Below are positions 28,277 to 36,595 of a stretch of DNA of 64,000 nucleotides, piece by piece. The translations under genes and the position numbers were made by a program. This DNA comes from Actinomadura fibrosa (GTDB lineage Bacteria; Actinomycetota; Actinomycetes; Streptosporangiales; Streptosporangiaceae), in NCBI RefSeq assembly GCF_900659615.1, contig NZ_CAACUY010000010.1, positions 1 to 64,000 of the forward strand. Direction: 5' to 3'. How positions within the stretch are numbered: position 1 is the stretch's first letter; each line of letters starts with the position of its first letter. The notes beneath the pieces are model-generated. The model was given only the letters and a program-made list of their open reading frames with translations, was not told the origin of the DNA and searched no databases.

Positions 28277-28310
28277 GAGACATAGCGTCTCTCCAGCGAG
28301 CGACAGTGTC
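28277..28310. promoter_or_regulatory. Putative TetR operator between MMPL and TetR genes
   Basis: The 104-bp divergent gap contains the dyad GAGAC-ATAGC-GTCTC (28277-28291) and, 10 bp on, the short palindrome GACAGTGTC (28302-28310). TetR proteins bind such dyads in divergent promoters. This would place control of both genes at one site. Confidence 0.55.
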
Positions 28311-28343
28311 AACTATGGGGTCGCCGATGTACCCTGGCGGACG

Positions 28344-28907
28344 ATGACCAGGAGTTCGGTCCTCCGCGACCATGTAGCCGCCGGAATCCTCGACGTCGCC
28401 GCCACCGTCCTCGCCGAGCGCGGCGACGCGGCGAGCATGGTCGACATCGCCGAGGCGGCCGGCGTCGCGCGGGCCACGCTGTACCGCTACTTCCCCAACC
28501 GGGACGCGCTGCTCCGCGCCCTCTACGAGGCGGCGTTCGCCGACCTCACCGCGCGGATCGCCGACGCCCAGCTCGGCACGGCGCCGATCGGCGAGGCGAT
28601 CGCCCGGATGACCCGCGCGGTGATCGCGGCGACCAGCAAGTACCGCGCACTCGGGCTCTTCAAGAAGACCCCCGACGAGTCGCGCCAGGCGGACCTTCAG
28701 CTCACCGCGCCGCTGCGCGCGGTGTTCGAGCGCGGCGAGGCCGAGGGAGCGTTCCGCGGCGACCTGCCCGCCCAGACGCTCGCCGAGGTCTACTTCGCAC
28801 TCCTCGAAGGAGCCGTCTCCCGGGTGATCCAGGACCAGCTCGGCGTCGAGCAGGCCAGCGCCGCGATCACCGCCGTCTTCCTCGACGGCGTCCTCGACCA
28901 CGGCTGA
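28344..28907 (+). CDS. TetR-family transcriptional regulator
   Basis: From ATG 28344 the protein has 187 residues. It has a TetR HTH (LDVAATVLAERGDAASM, then AEAAGVARATLYRYFPNRDAL) and an all-helical ligand domain. An upstream in-frame ATG at 28275 would run through the operator and is unlikely. It is divergent from the MMPL transporter and SDR and most likely represses them until a ligand binds. Confidence 0.87.
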   Translation: MTRSSVLRDHVAAGILDVAATVLAERGDAASMVDIAEAAGVARATLYRYFPNRDALLRALYEAAFADLTARIADAQLGTAPIGEAIARMTRAVIAATSKYRALGLFKKTPDESRQADLQLTAPLRAVFERGEAEGAFRGDLPAQTLAEVYFALLEGAVSRVIQDQLGVEQASAAITAVFLDGVLDHG

Positions 28908-29437
28908 CCCACACGTACTGCCCCGGACGCGCGACTCAGATCCGCTTCGTGCTACCGGCCGGCGCCAGCGTTCAACAAGGCGCGGCGAGCATCGCATGAG
29001 TCGACCGGCCAGGCACCGACCTGCCGCCCGATGCTGGGCTGGCTACGCAAGCCAGCACGGACTCGCGCGCACAGGACCCGCGCCGGAGGACAAGAGGACT
29101 GGCTCCGCGTGCAGTGGATCACGGTCGCCGATCAGCTTGGCGAGGGGGCCGCCGCGATCGACCGGGCCGGGCCGGGTCGGCGTGGCGCTGTACGACCCCC
29201 GACTACGACAAGCTGCCCGCTGGGGCGGCTGGCTTCACAAGACCGTGTACTTCCACCTGGCCACGGTGCTTACCGCGAGCGACTGCCACTCCCCCGGCCG
29301 GTCGAGCGCGTCGCACGGCGGTGGGAGCTGGGGTTCGCGCTCAGTTGGTGGCGGTGCGGTGGGTGACCGCAGTCCTTTCGGTCGAGCCCCGCCGGCGACC
29401 ATGCGGCTGACGGTCGCCGGACGGTGTGTCGGCTGTG
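28908..29437. other. Region without a supportable gene
   Basis: About 530 bp with only short overlapping frames and no consistent wobble bias. Small stretches such as DWLRVQWITVADQLGEGAA look like eroded coding sequence, but no family can be named. Confidence 0.4.
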
Positions 29438-29797
29438 TCAATCGGCCGTGCTGGCGTGCACGGCGATGATTCGCCAGCCGTGCGTGTCGTCGTATATCCA
29501 GGTGCGGGTGTAGCGCATTCTGGCCGTGAACGGCGTCCCGGAGACGGTCCCCTCGACGGTGCCGAGGAACCAGGTCACCCCGGTGCGCCCGTCAGCGAGG
29601 ACGGTCAGCTCTTCCTCCGCCACCTTCGTCAGCACCTGCGCCCGAGTGCGGTGCAGCTCCAGATCGTCCGCCTTGGTCTGCACATTGGCACCGAAGGTGA
29701 AGAGCAGCCGATCGTCCAGCAGCCGATCCAGCGCCTCGACGTCCCCAGCGAGTTGCGCGGTCTGTAGTCGGCGCTCGGCGTCCCGCAAGTCTTCCAT
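29438..29797 (-). CDS. SnoaL-like / DUF4440 nuclear transport factor 2 family protein
   Basis: From ATG 29797 the protein has 119 residues and opens with the helix MEDLRDAERRLQTAQLAGD. The typical VEALDRLLDDRLLFTFG then follows, with beta strands VTWFLGTVEGTVSG, ARMRYTRTWIYDD and GWRIIAVHAST. This is the DUF4440/NTF2 cone fold used by small ligand-binding proteins and isomerases. No conserved catalytic residue set can be fixed, so function is unknown. It stands alone. Confidence 0.8.
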   Translation of the reverse strand: MEDLRDAERRLQTAQLAGDVEALDRLLDDRLLFTFGANVQTKADDLELHRTRAQVLTKVAEEELTVLADGRTGVTWFLGTVEGTVSGTPFTARMRYTRTWIYDDTHGWRIIAVHASTAD

Positions 29798-30211
29798 GAG
29801 GCCCACCCTCCCAGCCAGCGCCGTCTCCGCACCAGGACGTTCACGCTGAGCTGATCTTCGCCGATCGATCACCCACCGGCGTCGCACCCCACGAACTGCG
29901 GGACGGGTGGGGGCGGTGAAGTTCCGGCCTTGACCCGGCCGGTTCGCGATGCTCGTCCAGCGATGGGTCACCGACTCCCCGCTCGTCGACCCGAGCACCG
30001 TGGCTGCTCTGCTGGACGGGCCGCGCACGTCTCCCTCGACGAGCCGGCACTCCTGCTGGGGTCCCTGCGCAAGTTCGGGGCGCGCGGACGGTCCGCATCG
30101 CTAGCGCAGCGGGTCACCGCCGGAGCCTCATCCCACCGGCCGCACAATGTGGCCGCCGCACGGCGCCGAGCGGTGCCGCGGCAGTACGGCCGGGCGGCAG
30201 GAGATCGGGGA
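29798..30211. other. Region without a supportable gene
   Basis: About 410 bp. Several frames are open, but none has family features or good wobble bias. It separates the NTF2 protein from a small secreted protein on the same strand. Confidence 0.4.
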
Positions 30212-30427
30212 TCAGTCGTCGATCACTTGCCCGTCGTACTTTCCGCCCACGCAGAAGCCGGGCGGGATCGGATCGTCCCCGATGATCACTCCACCGCCGT
30301 CAACGCATTGCTGACCGGTGACGCCGGTGATGGCGGCGGCGACCGGAGGCGCGACGACGGCGAGAAGGACGGCGGCGGACGCCACTGCGAGCGGCGCGCG
30401 GATACAGCGTGCGAGGCGGTGTCGCAT
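30212..30427 (-). CDS. Small secreted protein
   Basis: The ATG at 30425-30427 gives 71 residues, preceded by GAGGAGCAG. The N-terminus is a clear signal peptide: basic MRHRLARCIR, then APLAVASAAVLLAVVAPP, with probable cleavage after VAAA. The mature part of about 40 residues contains two cysteines (QQCVDGG and GFCVGG), probably one disulfide, and is rich in Gly and Asp. No family is recognised. Similar tiny secreted peptides are common in actinomycetes. Confidence 0.65.
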   Translation of the reverse strand: MRHRLARCIRAPLAVASAAVLLAVVAPPVAAAITGVTGQQCVDGGGVIIGDDPIPPGFCVGGKYDGQVIDD

Positions 30428-30643
30428 GATCTGCTCCTCGATACGGGAAACGACTCTCGGTAACGTAAAGTACTGACTCGTTGCCGTGTGTATCCGCGCG
30501 AGTACAATTCCCTGCGGCAAGGCGAGCAGACTGCTCCGGTGGCTATCCGATTCCTCTACCGAGTGCACGACCGTTGCACTAAACGAGCGGCCGCGCTTAC
30601 GGGACCGATGCTGAACGTCAGTGGTCCGGGTCGCCATGGTGGG

Positions 30644-31405
30644 GTGAACCGCGGAGATCGGTTGCTCGCGCTCGTCCCCGAGTTGCGCGCGGCCGCACCG
30701 GACCCGCTGGAGCACGCCGCGCTCGCCGAACGGCTCGGGGTGAGCGAGCGGACGGTGCGGCGCGACCTCGAACTGCTCACGCACGGCGGCCTGCCGGTCG
30801 AGGCCGCGAAGGGGCACGGATGCGTCCTGCCCGACCCGACGCCGCCCACCCCGTTGAGCGAGGTCGGGTCGCTGATGGGCCCGGTGCGTGGCACCCTCGC
30901 GCGACCTGGACACGCTACTGGCGGCGCTGCACATGCCGATGCCGCAGCCACCCGCCGAACCGGGGCCGCGCGGTCTCGCGGGGGCGGCACGGGCGCGCGG
31001 GTGGGACGCTGGACGGGCTTGATCTCGTCCGCTCGCGAGGCCGGGACGCGACCGCCGACGTCCGCGGCGGCGGTGAGGACGCGGCGGCGGTGAGGACGCG
31101 ACCGCCGAGGTCCGCAGCGGCCGTGAGGGCGCGGCGGCGCTGCGCGGCGTCCTCGGGCATCTGGCGGAGTGGAGGTGCTGGCAGTTCGCGGCGGCCCGCG
31201 CCGCCGCGACGGGCGACGACCCGGTCCTGGACGGCCGCCGTCCGCCGTTCCCGCCGGAGTTCGACCGCGACCTGCCCTACGACGCGCGCGAACGGATGAT
31301 CCAGGACGCGATGGCGCTGCGGTCACTGGGCGAGCTGGCCCGCGACTCGCAGGAGGTGCTGGAGGCGCCGGAAGATTGGGCCGCCGACTGTGACGACGCG
31401 CTGTG
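30644..31405 (+). pseudogene. HTH (DeoR/WYL-type) regulator gene, frame-broken
   Basis: GTG 30644 opens a winged HTH (NRGDRLLALVPELRAAAPD, then LAERLGVSERTVRRDLELL, then AAKGHGCVLP) typical of DeoR or WYL regulators. After about 85 residues the good-bias frame changes (DLDTLLAALHMPMPQPP), changes again near 31,010, and changes once more across a 50-bp tandem duplication at 31044-31140. A last well-biased frame (GVLGHLAEWRCWQFAAAR up to DWAADCDDAL) ends at 31405. The pieces read as one gene with several frameshifts rather than several genes. Confidence 0.55.
31044..31140. repeat. 50-bp tandem duplication inside a broken regulator gene
   Basis: A segment starting GGACGCGACCGCCGA at 31044 is repeated from 31094 with a few substitutions. 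The period of 50 is not a multiple of three, so the duplication shifts the frame: RDATADVRGGGED in one frame corresponds to DATAEVRSGREG in another. Confidence 0.75.
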
Positions 31406-31714
31406 AGAAGGTGAGCTGCCCGACCCGCGCCCGCTCGGGCCGCCTGGCCCGCCGCGTCCGCTGGCCGACCTGCTGGCGGGATGGCGGGGACCGCTGGCCC
31501 ACATCGAGTGGCATCTGGCTCGCCTCTCCGACGAGCCGCCGGAACCGCCGTCCGAAAACGACGAGGAGGTGTGGGTGATCGACCGATGCCCGCCAAGCTG
31601 GACCCACACCATGGGCTGGCGGCGTCCCAGGGACTGTCGACCCGGAAAGGCCGGATTCGGCCGAACCGGCACGTAGGGCTCCAGAGTGCCACCGATTGCT
31701 GGTTAGATCAGCCT

Positions 31715-32563
31715 GTGTCTCCGAACGACGATGCGGGCCCCGCTGACACGGGCCCGTTAGACACCCCTCCCACTGAGGCGGCCCCCGAAGAAGCCGTCCC
31801 CTCCGCCGCGGGTGTGGCTCCCGTTGGGGCGTCCCGGCGGACTCGCCGGCCGTGGCCGCTGATCGTCGTGCTCGCGGTGGCGGGTGTGGCGGCGGTCGCC
31901 GGTGGCGGTGCGGCCATCGCCGTGGAGCTGAACCGCTCCCCCAGCGCGAGCCAGGTGCGCGCGGCCGGTCAGAAGGAGCTGGCGGAGCGCTGGCGCCTCA
32001 TGGACGCTGGGGAGATCTTCCCCGCGCGGATCGAGAGCACGGAGAAGACCGGCGGGGTGGCCACCCGGGTCGCGGTGCGGGTGGGGATCGCCCCGGCGGC
32101 GTCCTGCGCCGAGGGCTTCGACCGGAAGCTCGCGAACGTGCTGGTCGCCCACGGCTGCCGGACGGTGCTGCGCGCCACCTACGTCGACGCCGGCGGGACG
32201 CTGGCGACCACGCTCGGCATCGCGGTGATGCCGGACACGGGAAGGGCGTCCGCCGCGGAGGGCGACTTCGGTACCCGGCTCGGCGGCGACGCGGTTCGCG
32301 AGCGGTACGGCGTGCGCGCGCTCGCCTTCGCCGGCACGGTCGTCCGGGACTTCGACGACTCCGGGCGCCAGGACTTCTGGTTCGGCTCCAACGGCACCCC
32401 GTACCTGTTCTTCCGGTCCAGCGGCTGGACCACCGGCAGGGGCGGCCGCGTGAGGCCGATCCTCGCCGACACCTTCGCCTTCGCCGACACGGCGCTGAAC
32501 AGGGTCACCCAGGGCTTCGCCGTGACGGACGAGCCCTGCGACCGCAAGGGAGTGCGATGCTGA
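31715..32563 (+). CDS. Membrane-anchored hypothetical protein upstream of a mycosin-like protein
   Basis: From GTG 31715 the protein has 282 residues. A Pro/Ala/Glu-rich cytoplasmic segment of about 45 residues is followed by RRTRRPWPLIVVLAVAGVAAVAGGGAAIAVEL (one TM helix). The exported domain of about 210 residues contains two cysteines near SCAEGF and GCRTVL and two more at the C-terminus (EPCDRKGVRC). I do not recognise the domain. It overlaps the mycosin-like gene by 7 nt, so the two are coupled and probably work together at the membrane. Confidence 0.75.
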   Translation: MSPNDDAGPADTGPLDTPPTEAAPEEAVPSAAGVAPVGASRRTRRPWPLIVVLAVAGVAAVAGGGAAIAVELNRSPSASQVRAAGQKELAERWRLMDAGEIFPARIESTEKTGGVATRVAVRVGIAPAASCAEGFDRKLANVLVAHGCRTVLRATYVDAGGTLATTLGIAVMPDTGRASAAEGDFGTRLGGDAVRERYGVRALAFAGTVVRDFDDSGRQDFWFGSNGTPYLFFRSSGWTTGRGGRVRPILADTFAFADTALNRVTQGFAVTDEPCDRKGVRC

Positions 32564-33738
32564 CGCGCCGCGTGGCCGTGCCGCTGACCGCCGCCCTCCT
32601 CCTCGGGCTGGCCCCGCCTCTGACGAACGACGCCGGCGCCGACACGGCATGGGTGCGGCAGTTCGGCCGCGACTTCGAGGAGGCGCGCACCACCGCACGC
32701 GGCGGCAAGGTGAAGGTCGCCCTGCTGGCCGACGGCGTCGTCCGCGACGCGAAGGGCCTGAAGGGCGCGGTCGAGAAGGAGAAGGACCTGGTCGGCACGC
32801 CCCGGCCGAAGCGGGTGCTCGGCACGCTGCTCGCCTCGCTGCTCACCGGGCACGACGACGCCTTCGTTCCCGCCGCGACCATCCTGCCGGTGCGGGTCTA
32901 CGCGACGGATGACGAACCGGGCGGCAAGGACTGGCGGGACAGCGACGAATGGACGGACAACCTCGCCGACGGCATCAGGTACGCCGCCGAGCAGGGCGCG
33001 AACGTCATCGCCGTCGCGGCCTACGCGGTCGACTACTCCTTCAGCGACTACGGCACCATCGAGGGTGCGATCGCCTACGCGCGAGCCAAGAACGCCGTCG
33101 TGGTCGCTACGAGTGGCCGCCAGGACGCACAGCGGCCGCAGTATCCGGCAGGCTCGCCGGGCGTGGTCAGCATCGGCGTCGTCGACAACGACGGGCGGCG
33201 CGACGGGAAGTGGACCGCTGCCGGCAGTGGGCTGCTCGTCTCCGCACCCGGCACCACGGTGCCGGTGGCAGGCCCGGACGGCCGGGCCTGGACGATCCAG
33301 GGGGACACCACGGCGTTCCTGTTCGGGACGGCGGCGGCCGCCATGCTGAAGGCGAGGTATCCGCAGATCACGCCGCCGCAGATCGTCCAGGTGCTGTCGG
33401 TGTCGGCGCGCCATCCGAAGGGGAAGGGGCGCTACGACACCGACCTCGGATTCGGCTACCTCAACCCGGCCGGCGCGCTGTCCGAGGCGCGGCGGCTGTA
33501 CGCGGGACCGATGCCCGCGATGACCGCCGAGGCGTCCGTGCCCGCCGGTGAGTCGCTCGGGAAGCGGCCGGAAGCGATCCGGGCCGTCCCGCGCGATGAG
33601 GCGTGGCTCGGCGGATTCGGGGCCCTCGCCATCGCGGGGCTGGTCGCGCTCGGCGGCGCACTGTGGCTCGCCCTGCGGAAACGCCGTCACGAGCCGGCAG
33701 AGCCCGCGAGCGCGCCCGTCCCGATGCCACCGTCGTAA
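32557..33738 (+). CDS. Mycosin-like S8 protein without catalytic triad (pseudoprotease)
   Basis: The 393-residue protein has mycosin topology: a signal peptide (MLTRRVAVPLTAALLLGLAPP), a subtilase domain, a linker, a C-terminal helix (GFGALAIAGLVALGGALWLAL) and a basic tail. The fold landmarks remain (KVKVALL near 51-57, ATILPVRVY at 107-115, NVIAVAAYAV, YPAGSPGVVSIGVVD, GTAAAAMLKARYP). The Asp strand reads LLADGV instead of IDTGV, HGT reads LGT (L88), the oxyanion Asn is R188 in TSGR, and the nucleophile region reads QGDTTAFLFGT with no GTS. It is unlikely to cleave peptides. Mycosins normally serve type VII secretion, and no ESX genes are in the window. Confidence 0.8.
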   Translation: MLTRRVAVPLTAALLLGLAPPLTNDAGADTAWVRQFGRDFEEARTTARGGKVKVALLADGVVRDAKGLKGAVEKEKDLVGTPRPKRVLGTLLASLLTGHDDAFVPAATILPVRVYATDDEPGGKDWRDSDEWTDNLADGIRYAAEQGANVIAVAAYAVDYSFSDYGTIEGAIAYARAKNAVVVATSGRQDAQRPQYPAGSPGVVSIGVVDNDGRRDGKWTAAGSGLLVSAPGTTVPVAGPDGRAWTIQGDTTAFLFGTAAAAMLKARYPQITPPQIVQVLSVSARHPKGKGRYDTDLGFGYLNPAGALSEARRLYAGPMPAMTAEASVPAGESLGKRPEAIRAVPRDEAWLGGFGALAIAGLVALGGALWLALRKRRHEPAEPASAPVPMPPS

Positions 33739-34461
33739 CGCGCCTTCGAGTGCCGTTGGCGTTGACGCGTCCCTGCGCCGTGTTGTGGCGCGGCCGTGCC
33801 GGTGCCGTTGTGACGGGCGGGCGCGGGCTCGGGCCAGGCGGTCGTGGCGGCGGGGGCGACGGGGCGGCTGTGGCGAGGCTGTGCCCATCGAGGACGTTCA
33901 GTCCGCGCGCGAACCGGACGGTCGTCGACGTCGGCGGGATCGGTCACCCGCCAGTCGCGGAGCGTCCCCGTGCTGAGCGTGCGTGCCCGGGCGGCCGAGC
34001 GGCCGAGCGGGTCTCCGCGGCCAGTTCCCAGATCGCGGCGCGATGGTCGCCGCCCTCGGATTCTTCGACGCCGAGCCCCTTGGTGTCCGAAGCCCCGTTC
34101 TCCTCACCCGCTCGGCCCAAGGAAGCTCAGTCGGCGAGGACTTCCGCCAGGACGCCCGTAGCGTCCCAGACCTCGCGGCGGCCGGTCGGGAGTCGGATCG
34201 ATGAGGGTGACCTGCCAGGCGCCGCACAGGACGTCGAGTACCTGTTCAGAGCAGACTCCGAAAACCGCGCTGGCCGTCACGGATGTAACTGCGTGACAGG
34301 AAACCCCAGGTCGGCTCGAGAACTGCGGGACGCCTGCCACGCCGACCGGGTCGAGCCGTCGAGCAGCACGTAGCGGGTACGTCGCCCCGCTCGACCGGCG
34401 CACACCCAGAGGCCGCGGTCGTGTGGCGCTCGGATACCGGATCACATGGCGTGACCTGTGG
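33739..34461. other. Degenerate region without a supportable gene
   Basis: About 720 bp. Several frames are open on both strands, but none holds a family motif. On the reverse strand, pieces such as WDATGVLAEVLAD with in-frame stops suggest eroded coding sequence. It borders an insertion-sequence remnant. Confidence 0.4.
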
Positions 34462-34930
34462 CTATGCGGCGTGGTGATACTCCCTGATCATGCCTGTGAC
34501 GACGCGTTCTCGGCGGACGCGGCATAGGTCGACGGGCCCGCGAGCGTCCCAGGTCGGTTGCCTCTCGATGTCCGGTGGCTGCTGTTGCCGGGACTGGTGC
34601 GGCCGGTGGCGGTTGTAGTGGATCAGATACTCGCCGAGCACCATCACCAGGTGGTGTTCGCCGAGGAGCAGAGTCCGGTCCAGCAGTTCGCGGCGGAGGG
34701 TCCCGATGACGCGTTCGCAGATGGCGTTCACCCTGGATGCGTCTGTGCCTCCAGGTCGGGTTCTCCCGCGCCTCCCAACCATCAGCGTCTTGATCGAAAC
34801 GCCGGTAGGCGGCCGTCCCGGTCGGCGCCGGTCAGTCTAAAACCACGTCCGGGCGACCAGGCGGCGGTGCCAGCGCAGGATCGTGGCCGGGGTAACCGGG
34901 ATGTCCATCAGGACGATCAGGCCAGCGGTC
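34462..34930 (-). mobile_element. Remnant of an rve-type (IS3/IS481-like) transposase
   Basis: The left part of this reverse-strand segment is the C-terminus of an integrase-core transposase: NAICERVIGTLRRELLDR, LGEYLIHYNRHRPHQSR, and a tail ending HHAA. Further upstream on the same strand an HTH-like piece is visible (TPATILRWHRRLVART, then a stop, then RRRPGRPP). The DDE core between them is missing. The element is therefore internally deleted with a nonsense codon. Terminal inverted repeats are not evident. Confidence 0.75.
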
Positions 34931-35035
34931 GTCTCCGGAACCGACAACACGATCGGCTCGGCGTCCTGACGGACCCGGTAGCCGAGCTCCTGCCACTGGA
35001 CGGGGTGCGTGCGTCGGTCGTATTAGCCTGCATGC

Positions 35036-35656
35036 GTGAGCTTCGGTTTATACGCACGGAAGGTATGCGATCCCACCCGGCCGTACCGTCGGCGCGTCGC
35101 AGATCTCCGATCCTGCGTGCAGTTGTATCGTCCTCTCGGGTTTCACGCGACCCTCAGCTACTTGGAGGAGATCGCGGGGCCGTTCCGACGCGATGAGCAG
35201 GCGCTGCTGCGCGCCCTCGAACTGCTCACGATCAGCCGCGAGCTGTGGAAGGCCGACGTCCGCGACTATGCCGCCCAGCGCCGACGACTGAAGCTTCGGG
35301 GTCAGCGAAGCCCTCGTCCCACCGATCCCAATCCCAGCCACTTCCCCGACCACTGGTATGGCGCTCGGCAAGAGGCGGCTCTGCACGCTCTGAAGTTTTG
35401 GTGCCGCAGACGCCTTCCCGACCTTCTCACTGAATCTGACCACGTCGCCGAAGACCTACACGCCTGTGTAGCCGCCTGCCTTGAGTCAGGTGGCTCGCTC
35501 ACAGCCGCACAGCACCAGATCCTCACCGATTGCAAGACCGCCCTCCAGCAGCGCCTGCGGCCTGGCATCGCTCAGAATGATCCTCTGGCCTACCTCCGCA
35601 CCCGCGATCTCCTGACGGTCACGGGCCTGCTAGAAACCGCCACTGCCTCCGCCTAG
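35036..35656 (+). CDS. Hypothetical helical protein
   Basis: A GTG at 35036 gives 206 residues, mostly alpha-helical and Arg-rich, with no membrane segment. Recognisable stretches are YRPLGFHATLSYLEEIAGPFR, LLTISRELWKADVRDYAAQR and a C-terminal LRTRDLLTVTGLL. Lower third-position GC than neighbouring genes hints at recent acquisition. No family is recognised. It lies between an IS remnant and lsr2 in an accessory region. Confidence 0.6.
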   Translation: MSFGLYARKVCDPTRPYRRRVADLRSCVQLYRPLGFHATLSYLEEIAGPFRRDEQALLRALELLTISRELWKADVRDYAAQRRRLKLRGQRSPRPTDPNPSHFPDHWYGARQEAALHALKFWCRRRLPDLLTESDHVAEDLHACVAACLESGGSLTAAQHQILTDCKTALQQRLRPGIAQNDPLAYLRTRDLLTVTGLLETATASA

Positions 35657-36083
35657 CCAGGTACCGGCCGGTCGTCACCGCCAAGACCACGATCTCCGAC
35701 GGATCTGTTCAGTCGACAGAACGTACAGTCCCAGTCGGTGATGATGGGCCCGTAGCGCCCGGACGGGGGGCGAACGTTCGCTTCTTCCCCGGATCTTGCC
35801 AGCAGGAGCCGCTCAAGGAGGTTCGACCGCCGGAAACCCATACCGGTGCCAAGAATGCCGGTCATGTGCAGAATTCGCCGGTGTGCAGAGTCTGTCGATC
35901 CCTCACCTCATTGTCGTAGCCGTACCTGCCGGATGCCGAGAAACCGGCCAACCCCCATGCCGTGCTTGGTCAGCCATCTCAACCTGGGAGTCGCGATCGA
36001 GAGGAAAGAATGCGGGGGCTCTGCGCGATGACTCCGCTGATGTGAGACGATCTCAGGGAGAGCCTCGACGAAGGAGAAGTGTT
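35657..36083. other. Intergenic region upstream of lsr2
   Basis: About 430 bp with no supportable gene. The last 30 bp hold the lsr2 Shine-Dalgarno (AAGGAGA). The promoter is expected just upstream but cannot be pinned. Confidence 0.45.
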
Positions 36084-36413
36084 ATGGCCCAGAAGGTCGA
36101 AGTCCTGCTCGTGGACGACATCGACGGCGGAGAGGCTGACGAGACCATCAGCTTTTCCCTCGATGGCACCACCTACGAGATCGACCTCAGCAAGAAGAAC
36201 GCCACCAAACTCCGCAAGGGCTTGGAGCCGTTCGTCGCCAGCGCGCGCAGGGCCCGCAAGGCCACCGGTCGCGCGGGCCGCGGCAATCGCACGACCAGCA
36301 GTCGCGAACGGTCCGCTGAGATCCGCGAATGGGCTAAGAGCAACGGCATCCAGGTCAACGAGCGAGGCCGGATCCCCGCGAACGTGATCGAGAAGTACGA
36401 GGCGTCCCACTAA
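36084..36413 (+). CDS. lsr2: Lsr2 nucleoid-associated protein
   Basis: The 109-residue protein starts at ATG 36084. The N-terminal dimerisation domain is complete: MAQKVEVLLVDDIDGGEADETISFSLDGTTYEIDLS. A basic linker with RGNRTTSSRERSAEIREWAKSNG follows, then the C-terminal DNA-binding domain with VNERGRIPANVIEKYEA. The usual AT-hook motif RGR is present in ERGRIPA. Lsr2 coats AT-rich DNA and silences acquired genes, bridging the nucleoid like H-NS. Actinomycetes often have several copies, and this one sits in a region rich in IS remnants. A hairpin follows it. Confidence 0.93.
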   Translation: MAQKVEVLLVDDIDGGEADETISFSLDGTTYEIDLSKKNATKLRKGLEPFVASARRARKATGRAGRGNRTTSSRERSAEIREWAKSNGIQVNERGRIPANVIEKYEASH

Positions 36414-36452
36414 CAGGGCCGTATCGATCGAGGGGCGGGGCCGGATCCTGAC

Positions 36453-36477
36453 CTCTCGCGTCACCTGCCCGCGAGAG
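36453..36477 (+). terminator. Possible lsr2 terminator hairpin
   Basis: The arms CTCTCGCG (36453-36460) and CGCGAGAG (36470-36477) pair around a 9-nt loop, 40 bp after the lsr2 stop. There is no T-tract. Confidence 0.45.
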
Positions 36478-36595
36478 CCATCCCGGCTCTCCCGGTCGTT
36501 GAACCGGCCCGACAGGAGTCGCCCCTCGCGACTGTCCGTACTAGGCCAAGGCAGAGCCAGAACAGCTGCGGAGCGTCCGTTCGGACGACCATAGG

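Noticed and set aside
26323..28278. A 651-codon forward frame opposite the MMPL gene
   Set aside because: It is the antisense shadow of a transporter with complete MMPL motifs.
31715..33738. A type VII (ESX) secretion locus
   Set aside because: No EccB, EccC, EccD, EccE, WXG100 or PE/PPE-like gene occurs. The only link is an inactive mycosin-like protein.
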